Shown piece after piece: positions 7,597 to 17,263 of a stretch of DNA of 64,000 nt. Source of the DNA: Paeniglutamicibacter psychrophenolicus (GTDB taxonomy: Bacteria > Actinomycetota > Actinomycetes > Actinomycetales > Micrococcaceae); NCBI RefSeq assembly GCF_017876575.1, contig NZ_JAGIOE010000001.1, positions 248,001 to 312,000 of the forward strand, in the 5' to 3' direction. A model generated the notes under the pieces. That model saw only the letters and a list, made by a program, of their open reading frames with translations, had not been told where the DNA came from and did no database searches. The translations under genes and the position numbers were made by a program. The stretch's first letter is position 1; every line of letters starts with the position of its first letter.

Positions 7597-9339
7597 CTAC
7601 GGAGCTCTGTCATTCCCTGATACTAGGGCATCGGGGGTAGTGGTCCGTCGTTCACGAGTGCCCGGGGGCTGGTTCGTGTCCCACACCGACGCTTGGGATG
7701 CAGGAAGAAAGGTTGTGGCTGTTTTCACCGCCACCGGTGCCACGGAGTTCCGCACCCGTTTGTGGCGGGTCCGTCTGGGCGTGGAGGCGTTCTTCGGGCA
7801 CCGCACGCGCTTCACCGGGGCGTGCACGGCCTTGCGGATGTGCTTGCGGCCGGTCTTCCGATCAACCGTGAGACTGTCCTGGCCGGCGATGGCGCGCTTG
7901 GCGATGTTCACCGCGGCGACCTGGTCCCGGTTCCCTTGAAGCCCGCAGGACCGGCAGCAGGCGCGGTGGTAGCCGCCGGGACGGGTGAGCTCCGCATCGC
8001 AGCCGGGGCAACGGGCGCTGGTGCCCCGGGCCGGTACCTCGATGACCTCCAGTCCCGCGCGGGCGCCCAGGTGGGTGGTGGCATGCACGGCCTTGCGGCG
8101 TGCGGACTGGGCCACCCTGTTGTTGTTTCTCCTGCCGATGCCGCCGGCCTGCAGGGTGGCGAGGTCCTCGATGGCGATGGTGGTGGCACCGGATTCTTGG
8201 GCGTGGCCGGTGGCCCATCCGGCGAAGTGGAAGGCCAGCTCACGGTTGACCCGGCCGCGCTTGGCCCCGAGTTCGGTGCGCAGCTGCCTCCAGAGGGTGA
8301 TCTTCGCCTCCAGCCTCGCGCGCAGGGGCGATGACTCCTCGAGCCCGTCGGCGAGGTGCCCGGTGCGGGCGATCTTCCCGGACAGGATTTCGCCCTCGGC
8401 CTGGAGCCGGGCCAGCTTGGTGCCCAGCCCGCGGTCGTCATACCTGTACCCCTCGAACGCCGAGGACAATGCCCCGTCCGGGGAGGCGGTGACGCGGGAC
8501 ATGACGCCCAAGGCACTGGGTGACCAGTCGATGCCGACCACGGAGGTGATCGGCGTCGACTTCTCGCGCTCGGGTGCGTCCGGTTCGGTGTAGGCGAGGT
8601 GGAAGCGCGCGATGCAGGGTCTGGACGGGTGCGGGGTGATGGTGGGCAGGTGCCACCGGGTGATCGGACGGCTCTGCAGGTGCCTCGGGATCGGCAGGAC
8701 GATCTCGGTCGCCACCCAGTGCCCGCGGCCGGTGGGCCGGGCCCGTGAGGGCAACCGCACGGTAAGCACCAGGAAGGTACCCGCCGGGGTCAGTTCCATG
8801 GTGGCCAATTGCTTGTCCACCGCGCCGAGGACCAGCCGGTGCCCGGGGGCCGGGGTGTCCTGGAGCGCCGGGAGGCGCAGGGAGGCGATCTCGGCACCCG
8901 GGTGGTGCTTCAGGTGCCGGGCCACCTGGCGGCCCAGGTTCTGGGCGACCTGGCGGCCCAGGTTCTGGGCGACGCCGGCGCGGACCTTCGGGTGGGAGGC
9001 GGCCAGCTCCCCGGTGCCGGCGAGCCGTTGCAGGGCGGTGTCCCGCTCGGCGAGGGTCCGCAGGACGGCGACGACATTCGCCTGGATCATCCGGTCCACC
9101 CGGCTGGGCACATACACGCCCTTCCGGTGCGTGGGAACAAGTCCGAGGCGGGCGGCGGCCACGTGGGCGCTGGCCGGCAGCCGCCGCCCGGTGGCATCGG
9201 TTCCTGCGCAGAGCCTCTCCAGCACCGCGGTCGTGAAGCCCCGGGCCATCAGCGTGGCGGCGGATGCCTCGGCGAGGGCGAACAGGCGGGCCAGGCCCGG
9301 GTGCATCGGGACATTCAGCGTCGCGCTGGAGATGGTCAT
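7597..9339 (-). CDS. TnpB-like RNA-guided nuclease / IS605-type OrfB protein
   Basis: A 580-residue TnpB-family protein. The RuvC catalytic residues appear intact: Asp in GIDWSP, Glu in AIEDL, and Asp in NRDQVAAVN. The zinc ribbon CPGC...CRSC lies between the last two. A basic tail of about 100 residues follows NIAKR, in the part of the gene that in known elements overlaps the guide (omega) RNA. No TnpA gene is nearby, so this is a standalone or decayed element. The start is the ATG opening MTISSATL; a long in-frame upstream extension reads as low-complexity shadow sequence. Element ends could not be placed; the 3' end abuts the IclR gene. Confidence 0.75.
   Translation of the reverse strand: MTISSATLNVPMHPGLARLFALAEASAATLMARGFTTAVLERLCAGTDATGRRLPASAHVAAARLGLVPTHRKGVYVPSRVDRMIQANVVAVLRTLAERDTALQRLAGTGELAASHPKVRAGVAQNLGRQVAQNLGRQVARHLKHHPGAEIASLRLPALQDTPAPGHRLVLGAVDKQLATMELTPAGTFLVLTVRLPSRARPTGRGHWVATEIVLPIPRHLQSRPITRWHLPTITPHPSRPCIARFHLAYTEPDAPEREKSTPITSVVGIDWSPSALGVMSRVTASPDGALSSAFEGYRYDDRGLGTKLARLQAEGEILSGKIARTGHLADGLEESSPLRARLEAKITLWRQLRTELGAKRGRVNRELAFHFAGWATGHAQESGATTIAIEDLATLQAGGIGRRNNNRVAQSARRKAVHATTHLGARAGLEVIEVPARGTSARCPGCDAELTRPGGYHRACCRSCGLQGNRDQVAAVNIAKRAIAGQDSLTVDRKTGRKHIRKAVHAPVKRVRCPKNASTPRRTRHKRVRNSVAPVAVKTATTFLPASQASVWDTNQPPGTRERRTTTPDALVSGNDRAP
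8924..8971. repeat. 24-base tandem duplication inside the TnpB gene
   Basis: Two identical 24-base copies lie head to tail (8924-8947 and 8948-8971). They encode a doubled 8-residue segment, read as QNLGRQVA twice, in the N-terminal half of the TnpB protein. The reading frame is kept. It looks like a recent slippage duplication. Confidence 0.85.
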
Positions 9340-9725
9340 GGGGAACCACCGCTCCCGGCGTCCGGGGAACCGGGACCCCGCGTAGCAGTGGACTCGTCCA
9401 TGTCCCCAGTATGTGCGCGGCCACCGACACTTTGGGCCCGCAGACGCAGGGGTGTGGGAAACGTGCCCGGGGTGATCGCCGACGGGAGCCGGGAGCCTGC
9501 CCGTGTTTGCGCAAGACACCATGGTGAGGGGAACGTACCGAGCCGATTCCCGGGGCCCGGTCTCCGGACGGGCCACCGGTCCCCCATCCGCCGGCCGAAA
9601 TCCCCCGGGCGTTTGGTGGCCGCCTGCCATTGTCGAGAAGTGCCAACGAGTGCAGGGGAAATTGCCAACTGTTGACCAGCCTAGTGCCGACCGGGCCGGC
9701 CGGCCCCGATTCCGGGGCCGGACAG
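9340..9725. other. Non-coding stretch between TnpB start and ABC permease end
   Basis: No gene recognised. A nine-base stem CCGGCCCCG / CGGGGCCGG with a four-base loop (9700-9721) lies just after the stop of the minus-strand ABC permease gene and may end that operon. The rest probably contains the TnpB promoter and possibly the element's left end, which I could not define. Confidence 0.45.
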
Positions 9726-10823
9726 CTAGGCAATCCGCGTTCCCGCGGCGAGCCTGCCCGCCGGGGTCCTGAGCCGATTTCGGCCGGCGGCCACGATGCC
9801 TCCGGCCAGCAGGACCTGGATGCCAAGGCCCAGCGGCCACAACGGCGCGGGGGTCGGGGGCAACCCGGTGTTCTTGACCCCGTTCAGGCACGGGATCTGG
9901 AATTCCGGACCCGCCTGCGAGTAGCGCACGCCCTCGCTGATGGCCCCCATCGGACCGGCAGCGGTAAACATCGAGGAATCCACCGGGGCCGGGGACCGCG
10001 GTGCGGCATCGGCCACCACCACAAACGGGTTGGCCGCCAGCAGCCAGGTGATGCGTTCGGTGGCAAAGGTTTCCTGCGCGTACGTCCGGGTTTCACAGGT
10101 GTAGTTGTTCTCGTCCCATTCCCCCATCAAATCGCCGTTCATGTACGTCTCGGGCCAGACCTGGTTGGAGACATTGACCTCGGTCTTCACCATCTGCATG
10201 CTCAGCCCATAGGCAATCAAGGTCCCGAGCCCGAGCAACGCCACCAGCAGGTAGGTGACCATGACGGCAAAGAGCGTGCGGTTGGCCAGAGCGGAAACCC
10301 CTACCCCTAGCGCGCAGACTATGCCCAGTTCAACCGCCAGCATGCCCAGCAGCACCGGCGCCGCCGGCAGGTACACGTCCCCATAGGTCATCGCCCAGCC
10401 GATCAACGGGATCGTGACCACCAGGAAACCCAGCGACGCCACCCACGAGGCCAGCCACTTGCCCCAGAGCAATTGCCCCGGGGTGAGCAGCGTGTTTTGC
10501 AGGATCGCCAGGGTTCCGTTGGCCCGGTCCCCGGTGATCGAGTTGGCGCTCAGTGCCGGGGCGATGAGCATGCCGAAGAAGAGGACGAACGCGATGACCA
10601 GTTCGAACATCACCTGCCCGACACCGAGTCCGTCTTCCCCGACGCTCAGGGCCGCAAGGCCCACGACGGCGGCGACCACCACGAACCAAATGCCCAGCAT
10701 GATGTACCAGCCGCGGTTGCGGATCCGTTGCCGGATCTCCAGGCCGAAGACGGTGCGGATGCCCGCAAGGTAGCCCAGTGCAGGGGCGGCGCTTTGTGCG
10801 CGTGGGGACGTGGAGATACTCAT
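9726..10823 (-). CDS. ABC-2 type exporter permease
   Basis: A 365-residue membrane protein of the ABC-2 permease type: a cytoplasmic head, five membrane segments between residues about 40 and 215, a large soluble loop (about 220-325, containing two cysteines) and a final membrane segment near 335-350. Its ATG overlaps the stop of the ATPase gene by four bases (ATGA), so the pair is translationally coupled and forms one exporter. The substrate is unknown; similar two-gene systems export antibiotics, peptides or lipids. Confidence 0.85.
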   Translation of the reverse strand: MSISTSPRAQSAAPALGYLAGIRTVFGLEIRQRIRNRGWYIMLGIWFVVVAAVVGLAALSVGEDGLGVGQVMFELVIAFVLFFGMLIAPALSANSITGDRANGTLAILQNTLLTPGQLLWGKWLASWVASLGFLVVTIPLIGWAMTYGDVYLPAAPVLLGMLAVELGIVCALGVGVSALANRTLFAVMVTYLLVALLGLGTLIAYGLSMQMVKTEVNVSNQVWPETYMNGDLMGEWDENNYTCETRTYAQETFATERITWLLAANPFVVVADAAPRSPAPVDSSMFTAAGPMGAISEGVRYSQAGPEFQIPCLNGVKNTGLPPTPAPLWPLGLGIQVLLAGGIVAAGRNRLRTPAGRLAAGTRIA

Positions 10824-11800
10824 GGCATTTCATCCTCAAGGCTCAGGTAGGTCTCTTCGAGAAGGCCGGAAGTCGGGGCGAATGCGGTGACGGGAACCCC
10901 GGCACCGGCCAGCCGGCCCAGAAGCTCCGCGGCCTGCACTTCTCCGATGAGCTTCACCTTGGCGCTGCCCCCGCCGTTTTCCAGGTTGCCGCGATATGCC
11001 GCTTCGAAGTTGGCTTCCACCAAGGCGACGCGCAGCATCTCCAGGTCCAGGCTGGCGATGGTGTAGCCGCGGCTCTGCGCCCCGGCCTCGGCGAGACTCT
11101 GGCTGCGCATCGTTTTGCCCCTGGACAGGAACACCGCCGCATCGGCCATTTCATCGAGTTCCACCAGCACGTGCGAGCTGATCACCACGGTCTTCCCGCT
11201 GTCGGCAAGCTGGCGCACGAGCCGGCGCAGTTGCACGCGGGCTCCTGGGTCCAGCCCGCTGGCGGGCTCATCAAGGAGCAGCACGGACGGGTCGTTGACC
11301 AATGCCCTCGCCAGTGAGAGCCGCTGGGCCTGTCCGCGGGAGAGAACCCGGGCCGGGGTGTCGGCCAGCTCTCCGAGGTTCACGACTTCCAGCAGCTCCG
11401 CGGCCCGCACCCGGGCCTGCGCCTTGCCGATCCCGTACAGGGCGGCGACGGTGGTGAGGATTTCCCTGCTGGTCAGGGACTCCCAGAAGCCCAGGGTGTC
11501 GGGCATCCAGCCAAGGACGGCGCGCACCGCGCGGGGATCTGCGCTCGGGTCGATGCCCTGGATGCGAATGCTTCCGGCATCCGGGCGCAGCAGGGATGCC
11601 AGCATCAGCAGCAATGTCGTCTTGCCCGACCCGTTGGGTCCGATCAACGCAGTGACTTTCCCCGGTGCCGCATGGAAATCGATGTTCTCCACCGCCCGCA
11701 CCGCCCCGAAGGAGCGGGCCAGGCCGGTGGCCGTGATTCCCAAACCTAGATCCTGCCGCTGCCCCGGTGCTTGGCCCGGGCCCGTGACAGCTGTTTCCAT
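10820..11800 (-). CDS. ABC exporter ATP-binding protein
   Basis: A 326-residue ATPase with Walker A GPNGSGKTT, a signature motif reading LSRGQ rather than LSGGQ, and Walker B LLLDEPASGLD followed by the switch histidine in ISSHVL. A C-terminal accessory domain of about 95 residues follows. It powers the ABC-2 permease encoded immediately downstream. The start is the ATG opening METAVTG with GGTGG upstream; a longer in-frame version exists but its extra residues look non-coding. Confidence 0.87.
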   Translation of the reverse strand: METAVTGPGQAPGQRQDLGLGITATGLARSFGAVRAVENIDFHAAPGKVTALIGPNGSGKTTLLLMLASLLRPDAGSIRIQGIDPSADPRAVRAVLGWMPDTLGFWESLTSREILTTVAALYGIGKAQARVRAAELLEVVNLGELADTPARVLSRGQAQRLSLARALVNDPSVLLLDEPASGLDPGARVQLRRLVRQLADSGKTVVISSHVLVELDEMADAAVFLSRGKTMRSQSLAEAGAQSRGYTIASLDLEMLRVALVEANFEAAYRGNLENGGGSAKVKLIGEVQAAELLGRLAGAGVPVTAFAPTSGLLEETYLSLEDEMP

Positions 11801-12123
11801 GAGATCCCACCCTGTGCTTGTTCCGATGGCTCCCCCGGGCCCGATCCTCCCAAGGTACGCAGTCTGACTAGGCAAGTCACGCGTTCATCCATTCCGTTAC
11901 CAAATAGCAGTGTTCGGACCCCCGAATCGCCACAAGCCTTCGCCCGGGGTGACCTGAGCGACATCCAATCGAGCAAATAGACCAGCCAAACCCCGCTTTA
12001 TGACCAAGAACGGTCACGTATTGGAGCTCCGGTGCATCACAATGGCTAAAATGGATACGGTGCCGGCCACAGCTGCGCCGGTTGAAGTCCACCTATTTCC
12101 CGTCCCATGGAGTGTGCTGACGC
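11801..12123. other. Divergent promoter region between ABC ATPase gene and lysC
   Basis: No gene recognised. A TAAAAT at 12047-12052 is a possible -10 box for lysC, with the short palindrome GGAGCTCC at 12023-12030 just upstream. No riboswitch-like structure was recognised in the lysC leader. Confidence 0.4.
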
Positions 12124-13410
<1,287 letters not shown>

Positions 13411-13434
13411 TTCCGGTCTCTTTCGCACGCCGCG

Positions 13435-13490
13435 CGGTCCGTGGCGCCGGGGCACGCTTCAATGCGTGCCCCGGTGCCGCGGACCGTTTT
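13435..13490 (+). terminator. Strong intrinsic terminator after lysC
   Basis: A 23-base-pair stem (13435-13457 with 13464-13486, only two G-U pairs) with a six-base loop is followed by TTTT. It lies 24 bases after the lysC stop and can also serve the convergent HNH gene. Confidence 0.9.
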
Positions 13491-13546
13491 CGTTGGCGGG
13501 CGTGCGGGGGCCCGGCATGGCACGTGTGTGGTGCGGGTCCCCGGCG

Positions 13547-14932
13547 TCAGCCGGGGGTGCCGGGCAACGGCGGTGCGGTGGAGGTGTAGGTCGCCCCGAC
13601 CGGGGTGGTGATCTCGATGGTGTGCCGCCCTCCGCTGTCCACGACGCGCTCCTCCCAGCCGGCCTGTTCCTTGGTCTGGTTGCAGCTTGCACACCTCCCG
13701 GCCGAATTAACCTCGCTGGTCGGGCCGCCGCGGCTGTGTTGGACCACGTGGTCGAAGTGCTTGATCGGTGCGTTGCACCAGGGGGTGCGGCAGTACCTGT
13801 CGCGGATGCTGATCAGGTCCTTCAGGGCGGTGGGGAATTGGCGGGACCTGGAGTCCATGGCCACCAGCGCCCCGGTGCCGGGGTGGGTGTAGATCCTCTT
13901 GAGGGACACCAGCCCCCGGTAGCGTTCCCGGTCCTGGGGGTCCCGCCCGGCGACCACCATCCTGGCCCAGGTGGAGGGGACGGTGCCGTAGCCGACCAGG
14001 TGGGCCGGTTCGCTGGAGCCCTGGAAGAGGGTGCGGTCGTTCATGACCAGGTTCAGGACGACCTTCACGCCCTGGGCCGGCTTCCTCCCGCTGACCCGGT
14101 CCACCAGCACGTCGGCCCGGATCTGGGCCAGGGTGCGGGGGTCCCCGGCCGCCTTGATCTCCCGGGCCGCCTCGTCCAGGGCCTGGTGCACGGCCAGTCC
14201 GTCGTCGACGGGCAGCAGCCCGGCCAGCTGCATCATGCCGTCGCGGGCCGGGAACGCGGCCGCGTAGCGCCCGGCCCGGGCGTCCTCCAGGCGGGTCAGG
14301 GCGTCGAGCGAGTCGTACCTGTAGGCGAGGCGGCGCACGGTGTCCACCAGCTGCCGGTCGCACATCCCGTCCAGGGCGTGCGGGGTGCGCATCAGTTCGG
14401 CGTCCACTTCCTGGCGTTCCTTGGAGGGGAGGTTCCGGGTTTCGCTGTCGATGGCCATGGCCTGGGCCTCGTTGAGGTCCCCGGCCAGCAGGGCGGCGAA
14501 GGTCAGGGGCAGGTCCTGGACCATGCGGTTGGAGTAGGCCATGAAGGCCCTGCCCTTGTCCGGGGATTCGCGCCGCGCCATCCCGGCCTGGACGCCGACC
14601 CCGTAGGCGGGGTTGTTTTCGTGGACCCCGGCCTCGGTGCGGGCGTCGATGACGCTTTGCTGCATCATGGTGCCGGCGATGAGCTGTGCGCCGCAGGCCG
14701 CGCCCTTGATGCGTTCGAGCATGGCCATTTTTTCGTGTTGGTCCCGGGCGCTGCCGCCGGTGTGCAGGTTGGCGACGCCGTCCAGGAACGCGTGGAGGTA
14801 GGCCAGGTCTTCGGCGTGGCTGCGTCCGGGCACCGGCGGGAGGGGGATGGCCGGGGGCGTTGGGGCCGCCGGCGCGCTGTTTTCGTCTGGGGGTTCGTCT
14901 TCCGAATCCCTTTTGTGGTATTCATCGAACAT
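13547..14932 (-). CDS. DUF222 / HNH endonuclease domain protein (13E12 repeat family)
   Basis: A 461-residue protein with a Pro/Ala-rich head, an alpha-helical DUF222 region (residues about 50-340) and a C-terminal HNH nuclease motif (about 385-435) containing HFDHVVQHSRGG and the zinc-type pair CASCNQ after CRTPWC. Such proteins occur in many copies in Arthrobacter and mycobacterial genomes and are thought to be remnants or cargo of mobile elements; their biological role is not established. It is convergent with lysC. Confidence 0.85.
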   Translation of the reverse strand: MFDEYHKRDSEDEPPDENSAPAAPTPPAIPLPPVPGRSHAEDLAYLHAFLDGVANLHTGGSARDQHEKMAMLERIKGAACGAQLIAGTMMQQSVIDARTEAGVHENNPAYGVGVQAGMARRESPDKGRAFMAYSNRMVQDLPLTFAALLAGDLNEAQAMAIDSETRNLPSKERQEVDAELMRTPHALDGMCDRQLVDTVRRLAYRYDSLDALTRLEDARAGRYAAAFPARDGMMQLAGLLPVDDGLAVHQALDEAAREIKAAGDPRTLAQIRADVLVDRVSGRKPAQGVKVVLNLVMNDRTLFQGSSEPAHLVGYGTVPSTWARMVVAGRDPQDRERYRGLVSLKRIYTHPGTGALVAMDSRSRQFPTALKDLISIRDRYCRTPWCNAPIKHFDHVVQHSRGGPTSEVNSAGRCASCNQTKEQAGWEERVVDSGGRHTIEITTPVGATYTSTAPPLPGTPG

Positions 14933-15123
14933 ACCTCCATTCTACGCCGTCGGGCCGGCAAAATGAAGACCCGGAGTGCTACCGGTCGGAAACAAAAGCT
15001 CATGTCAGCATCGGTTTTTGGTTGTCCACAGAACTGCGCGGGGGGCTTGACGGACGGGCCCGGAAGGGGCATCGGGGCCCCGGAAATTGCTGCTTCCCGG
15101 CCCCTGCGCGAGACAATGGTTGA

Positions 15124-16029
15124 ATGCTTCCCTCCACCCCGATCTGGCTGCCTCAAGAGCAGTGGCTGCCCGCGGCCACGGCCCACCAGTCGCGCGCCAA
15201 GCGCTTTGGCGAGCCGTTCACCGAGCGCCGGATGAAGCGGCAGAAGCATCCGGTCGAGGATTTCCTCTTCACCTACTACACGCAGAAGCCCGGACAGCTC
15301 TACCGCTGGCATCCGGGACCCGGTGTGGTCCTGGCCGGGGAAAAGGCCCGCGAACGAGCGGATTGGAAGTTCTACCAAGAGGTCATCGACCCGGATTCCG
15401 GCGAGCGCGGATACACGGTGGACCTGACGGCATTTGCCAACGCCCGTGCCGAGGCGATCCGCTTCGCCGCCATCATCCTGGCCCGCACGGCATCGCGCCC
15501 GGGGAACTTCGCCTGCTTCGGGCTGCACGAATGGGCCATGGCCTACAAGTCGGCAGACAACGGCATCCGCCACGAATACCTGCCGCTGCGGCTGGGCTCC
15601 GCGGGAACCGATGCGGTGGTGGAGGAACACAAGATCCGCTGCACCCACTTCGACGCCTTCCGGTTCTACACCCCCGAGGCCGTGCCGCTCAATGAACTGC
15701 AGCCGACCCGCGAGACCCAGCGGGACCTGGAACAGCCCGGCTGCCTGCACGCCAACATGGACCTGTACAAGTGGGCCTACAAGCTCACCCCGGCCGTTCC
15801 CACCGACCTGGTCATGGACTGCTTCGAGCTCGCCTGGGACATCCGCGCCATGGACATGCAGGCCTCGCCGTACGACTTGGCCGAGTGGGGGCAGGAGCCG
15901 ATCCGCATCGAAACGCCCGCGGGCAAGGCCGATTACGTGCGCCTGCAAAAGGAGTTCGCCGACCGCTCCCAGGTCCTGCGCGGGCGGCTGCTGGCCGTTG
16001 CCCAATCCCTTCCGGTGCCACAGACTTGA
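15124..16029 (+). CDS. Conserved actinobacterial protein, often labelled 3-methyladenine DNA glycosylase
   Basis: A 301-residue soluble protein with the conserved segment KHPVEDFLFTYYTQKPGQL near residues 40-58 and no signal peptide or membrane segment. I recognise it as a family common in actinobacteria that databases often label 3-methyladenine DNA glycosylase. I cannot see a helix-hairpin-helix or other glycosylase motif, so the enzymatic name should be treated as unproven. It stands alone: a divergent HNH gene is upstream and a lipoprotein gene follows at 48 bases. Confidence 0.7.
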   Translation: MLPSTPIWLPQEQWLPAATAHQSRAKRFGEPFTERRMKRQKHPVEDFLFTYYTQKPGQLYRWHPGPGVVLAGEKARERADWKFYQEVIDPDSGERGYTVDLTAFANARAEAIRFAAIILARTASRPGNFACFGLHEWAMAYKSADNGIRHEYLPLRLGSAGTDAVVEEHKIRCTHFDAFRFYTPEAVPLNELQPTRETQRDLEQPGCLHANMDLYKWAYKLTPAVPTDLVMDCFELAWDIRAMDMQASPYDLAEWGQEPIRIETPAGKADYVRLQKEFADRSQVLRGRLLAVAQSLPVPQT

Positions 16030-16077
16030 GATAGGCCGGTAGCCACCGGTTCCGACACCAGACGGGAGGGTTCGGCC

Positions 16078-16569
16078 ATGCGGTCCAGGTCTTCCTTCAT
16101 GGCAGTGGCGCTGCTGGCCGGCGCCGCGATGCTGTTTTCCGGGTGCGCCGGATCCACTGGCACCGGGACAACGCCGGTCGAGTCTTCCACCGCGCCGGCT
16201 TCTTCCGCCTCGCCCGCAACGGGCCCTCCGACCACGGACCTGCAGGTCTCGATTCGGGCCGACGGAGCCGTGGAGAGCGCGCACTACCGCCTGCTGTGCC
16301 GGGGGGCCGACCCGCTGCCCGAAAGCCAGCACCCGGACGCGGCACAGGCCTGCGCCCTGGTGGCCAAGGAGCCGAAGCTGCTCACCGGCCCCCGCCGCGG
16401 CGCCAACGATGCGTGCACCATGCAATACGGCGGACCGGCGGTGGGCGTGGTGAGCGGGACGGTGGACGGGCGCGCGGTGAACCGCAGCTTCGATCTGCGC
16501 GACGGCTGCGGGATCGCCGACTGGCACGCGGCCCTGGCGCTGCTGGTCGCCCAGCCCGGCCTGCAATGA
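16078..16569 (+). CDS. Lipoprotein with subtilisin-inhibitor-like (SSI) domain
   Basis: A 163-residue exported lipoprotein. The signal peptide ends in the lipobox FSGC, with C23 as the lipidated cysteine, followed by a Ser/Thr/Pro-rich spacer to about residue 55. The remaining 110 residues keep the four-cysteine pattern of Streptomyces subtilisin inhibitors (Cys in RLLCRG, AQAC, DACTM and DGCG). SSI proteins block secreted subtilisin-like proteases; this one would be tethered to the membrane surface. GGGAGGG seven bases upstream supports the start. Inhibitory activity is inferred from fold only. Confidence 0.75.
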   Translation: MRSRSSFMAVALLAGAAMLFSGCAGSTGTGTTPVESSTAPASSASPATGPPTTDLQVSIRADGAVESAHYRLLCRGADPLPESQHPDAAQACALVAKEPKLLTGPRRGANDACTMQYGGPAVGVVSGTVDGRAVNRSFDLRDGCGIADWHAALALLVAQPGLQ

Positions 16570-16597
16570 TCCCGGCCCCGGACGGGGCTTCGCCGGC

Positions 16598-17263
16598 TCA
16601 GTCCTGCACGAGGTAGCGGTGCTCGGGCCGGCCCCGGCTGCCGTAGGCCAGTTCCAGGCGCAGCGATCCGGCCTGCACCAGGTTGGCCAGGTAGCGCTGC
16701 GCGGTGGCCCGGGAGATCCCCACGGCGGTGACCACGTGCATGACGGTGGCAGGTTCCCCCGCCGCGGCAACGGCAGCCAGCACCGCCTGTTCGGTGGGGG
16801 TCGCCACAGCGCCAGCGGACTCCTCGCCCGAAAGCAGTGCGCGTTGGGCGCGGTCGATGCCCTGCTGGTCCAGCGCCGCGGCGCCATCCAGTTGCCGGCG
16901 GTAGCGGGCGTAACCCCGCAGCCGGGAGGCGAGCATCTTGGGGTCGAAGGGCTTGACCAAGTAGCCCAGCGCGCCGCGCCTGATGGCGGTGCGCACCGCA
17001 TCGACCTCGGTGGCCGCCGAGAGCACGAAGGCGTCCACATCCAGGGTCGCCAGCAGGTCCAGCCCGGAGCCCTGCGGCAGGTACACATCCAGCAGCAGCA
17101 GGTCGGGCTTGCCCTCGGCGACCGCGCGCGGCACCATCCGGGCGTCGTGCACCGGGGCCAGGGCTCGGAAGCCGGGAACCGCATCCACGTAGCCGGCGTG
17201 CAGTGCGGCGACCCGGAAGTCGTCGTCGACCACCAGGACCTTGTAGTCGGTGTGCTCGCTCAT
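16598..17263 (-). CDS. citB: CitB/DcuR-type response regulator
   Basis: A 221-residue response regulator. The receiver domain (residues 1-125) has the acidic pocket VDDD, the phosphorylated Asp in LLLDVYLP, and Lys in YLVKPFD. The C-terminal part (about 160-215) is a helix-turn-helix of the citrate/malate type (VMHVVTAVGISRATAQRY). It overlaps the kinase gene by four bases (ATGA). The pair is divergent from a citrate transporter gene, so it probably activates citrate uptake. The symbol follows the family; dctR or dpiA would be equally apt. Confidence 0.85.
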   Translation of the reverse strand: MSEHTDYKVLVVDDDFRVAALHAGYVDAVPGFRALAPVHDARMVPRAVAEGKPDLLLLDVYLPQGSGLDLLATLDVDAFVLSAATEVDAVRTAIRRGALGYLVKPFDPKMLASRLRGYARYRRQLDGAAALDQQGIDRAQRALLSGEESAGAVATPTEQAVLAAVAAAGEPATVMHVVTAVGISRATAQRYLANLVQAGSLRLELAYGSRGRPEHRYLVQD

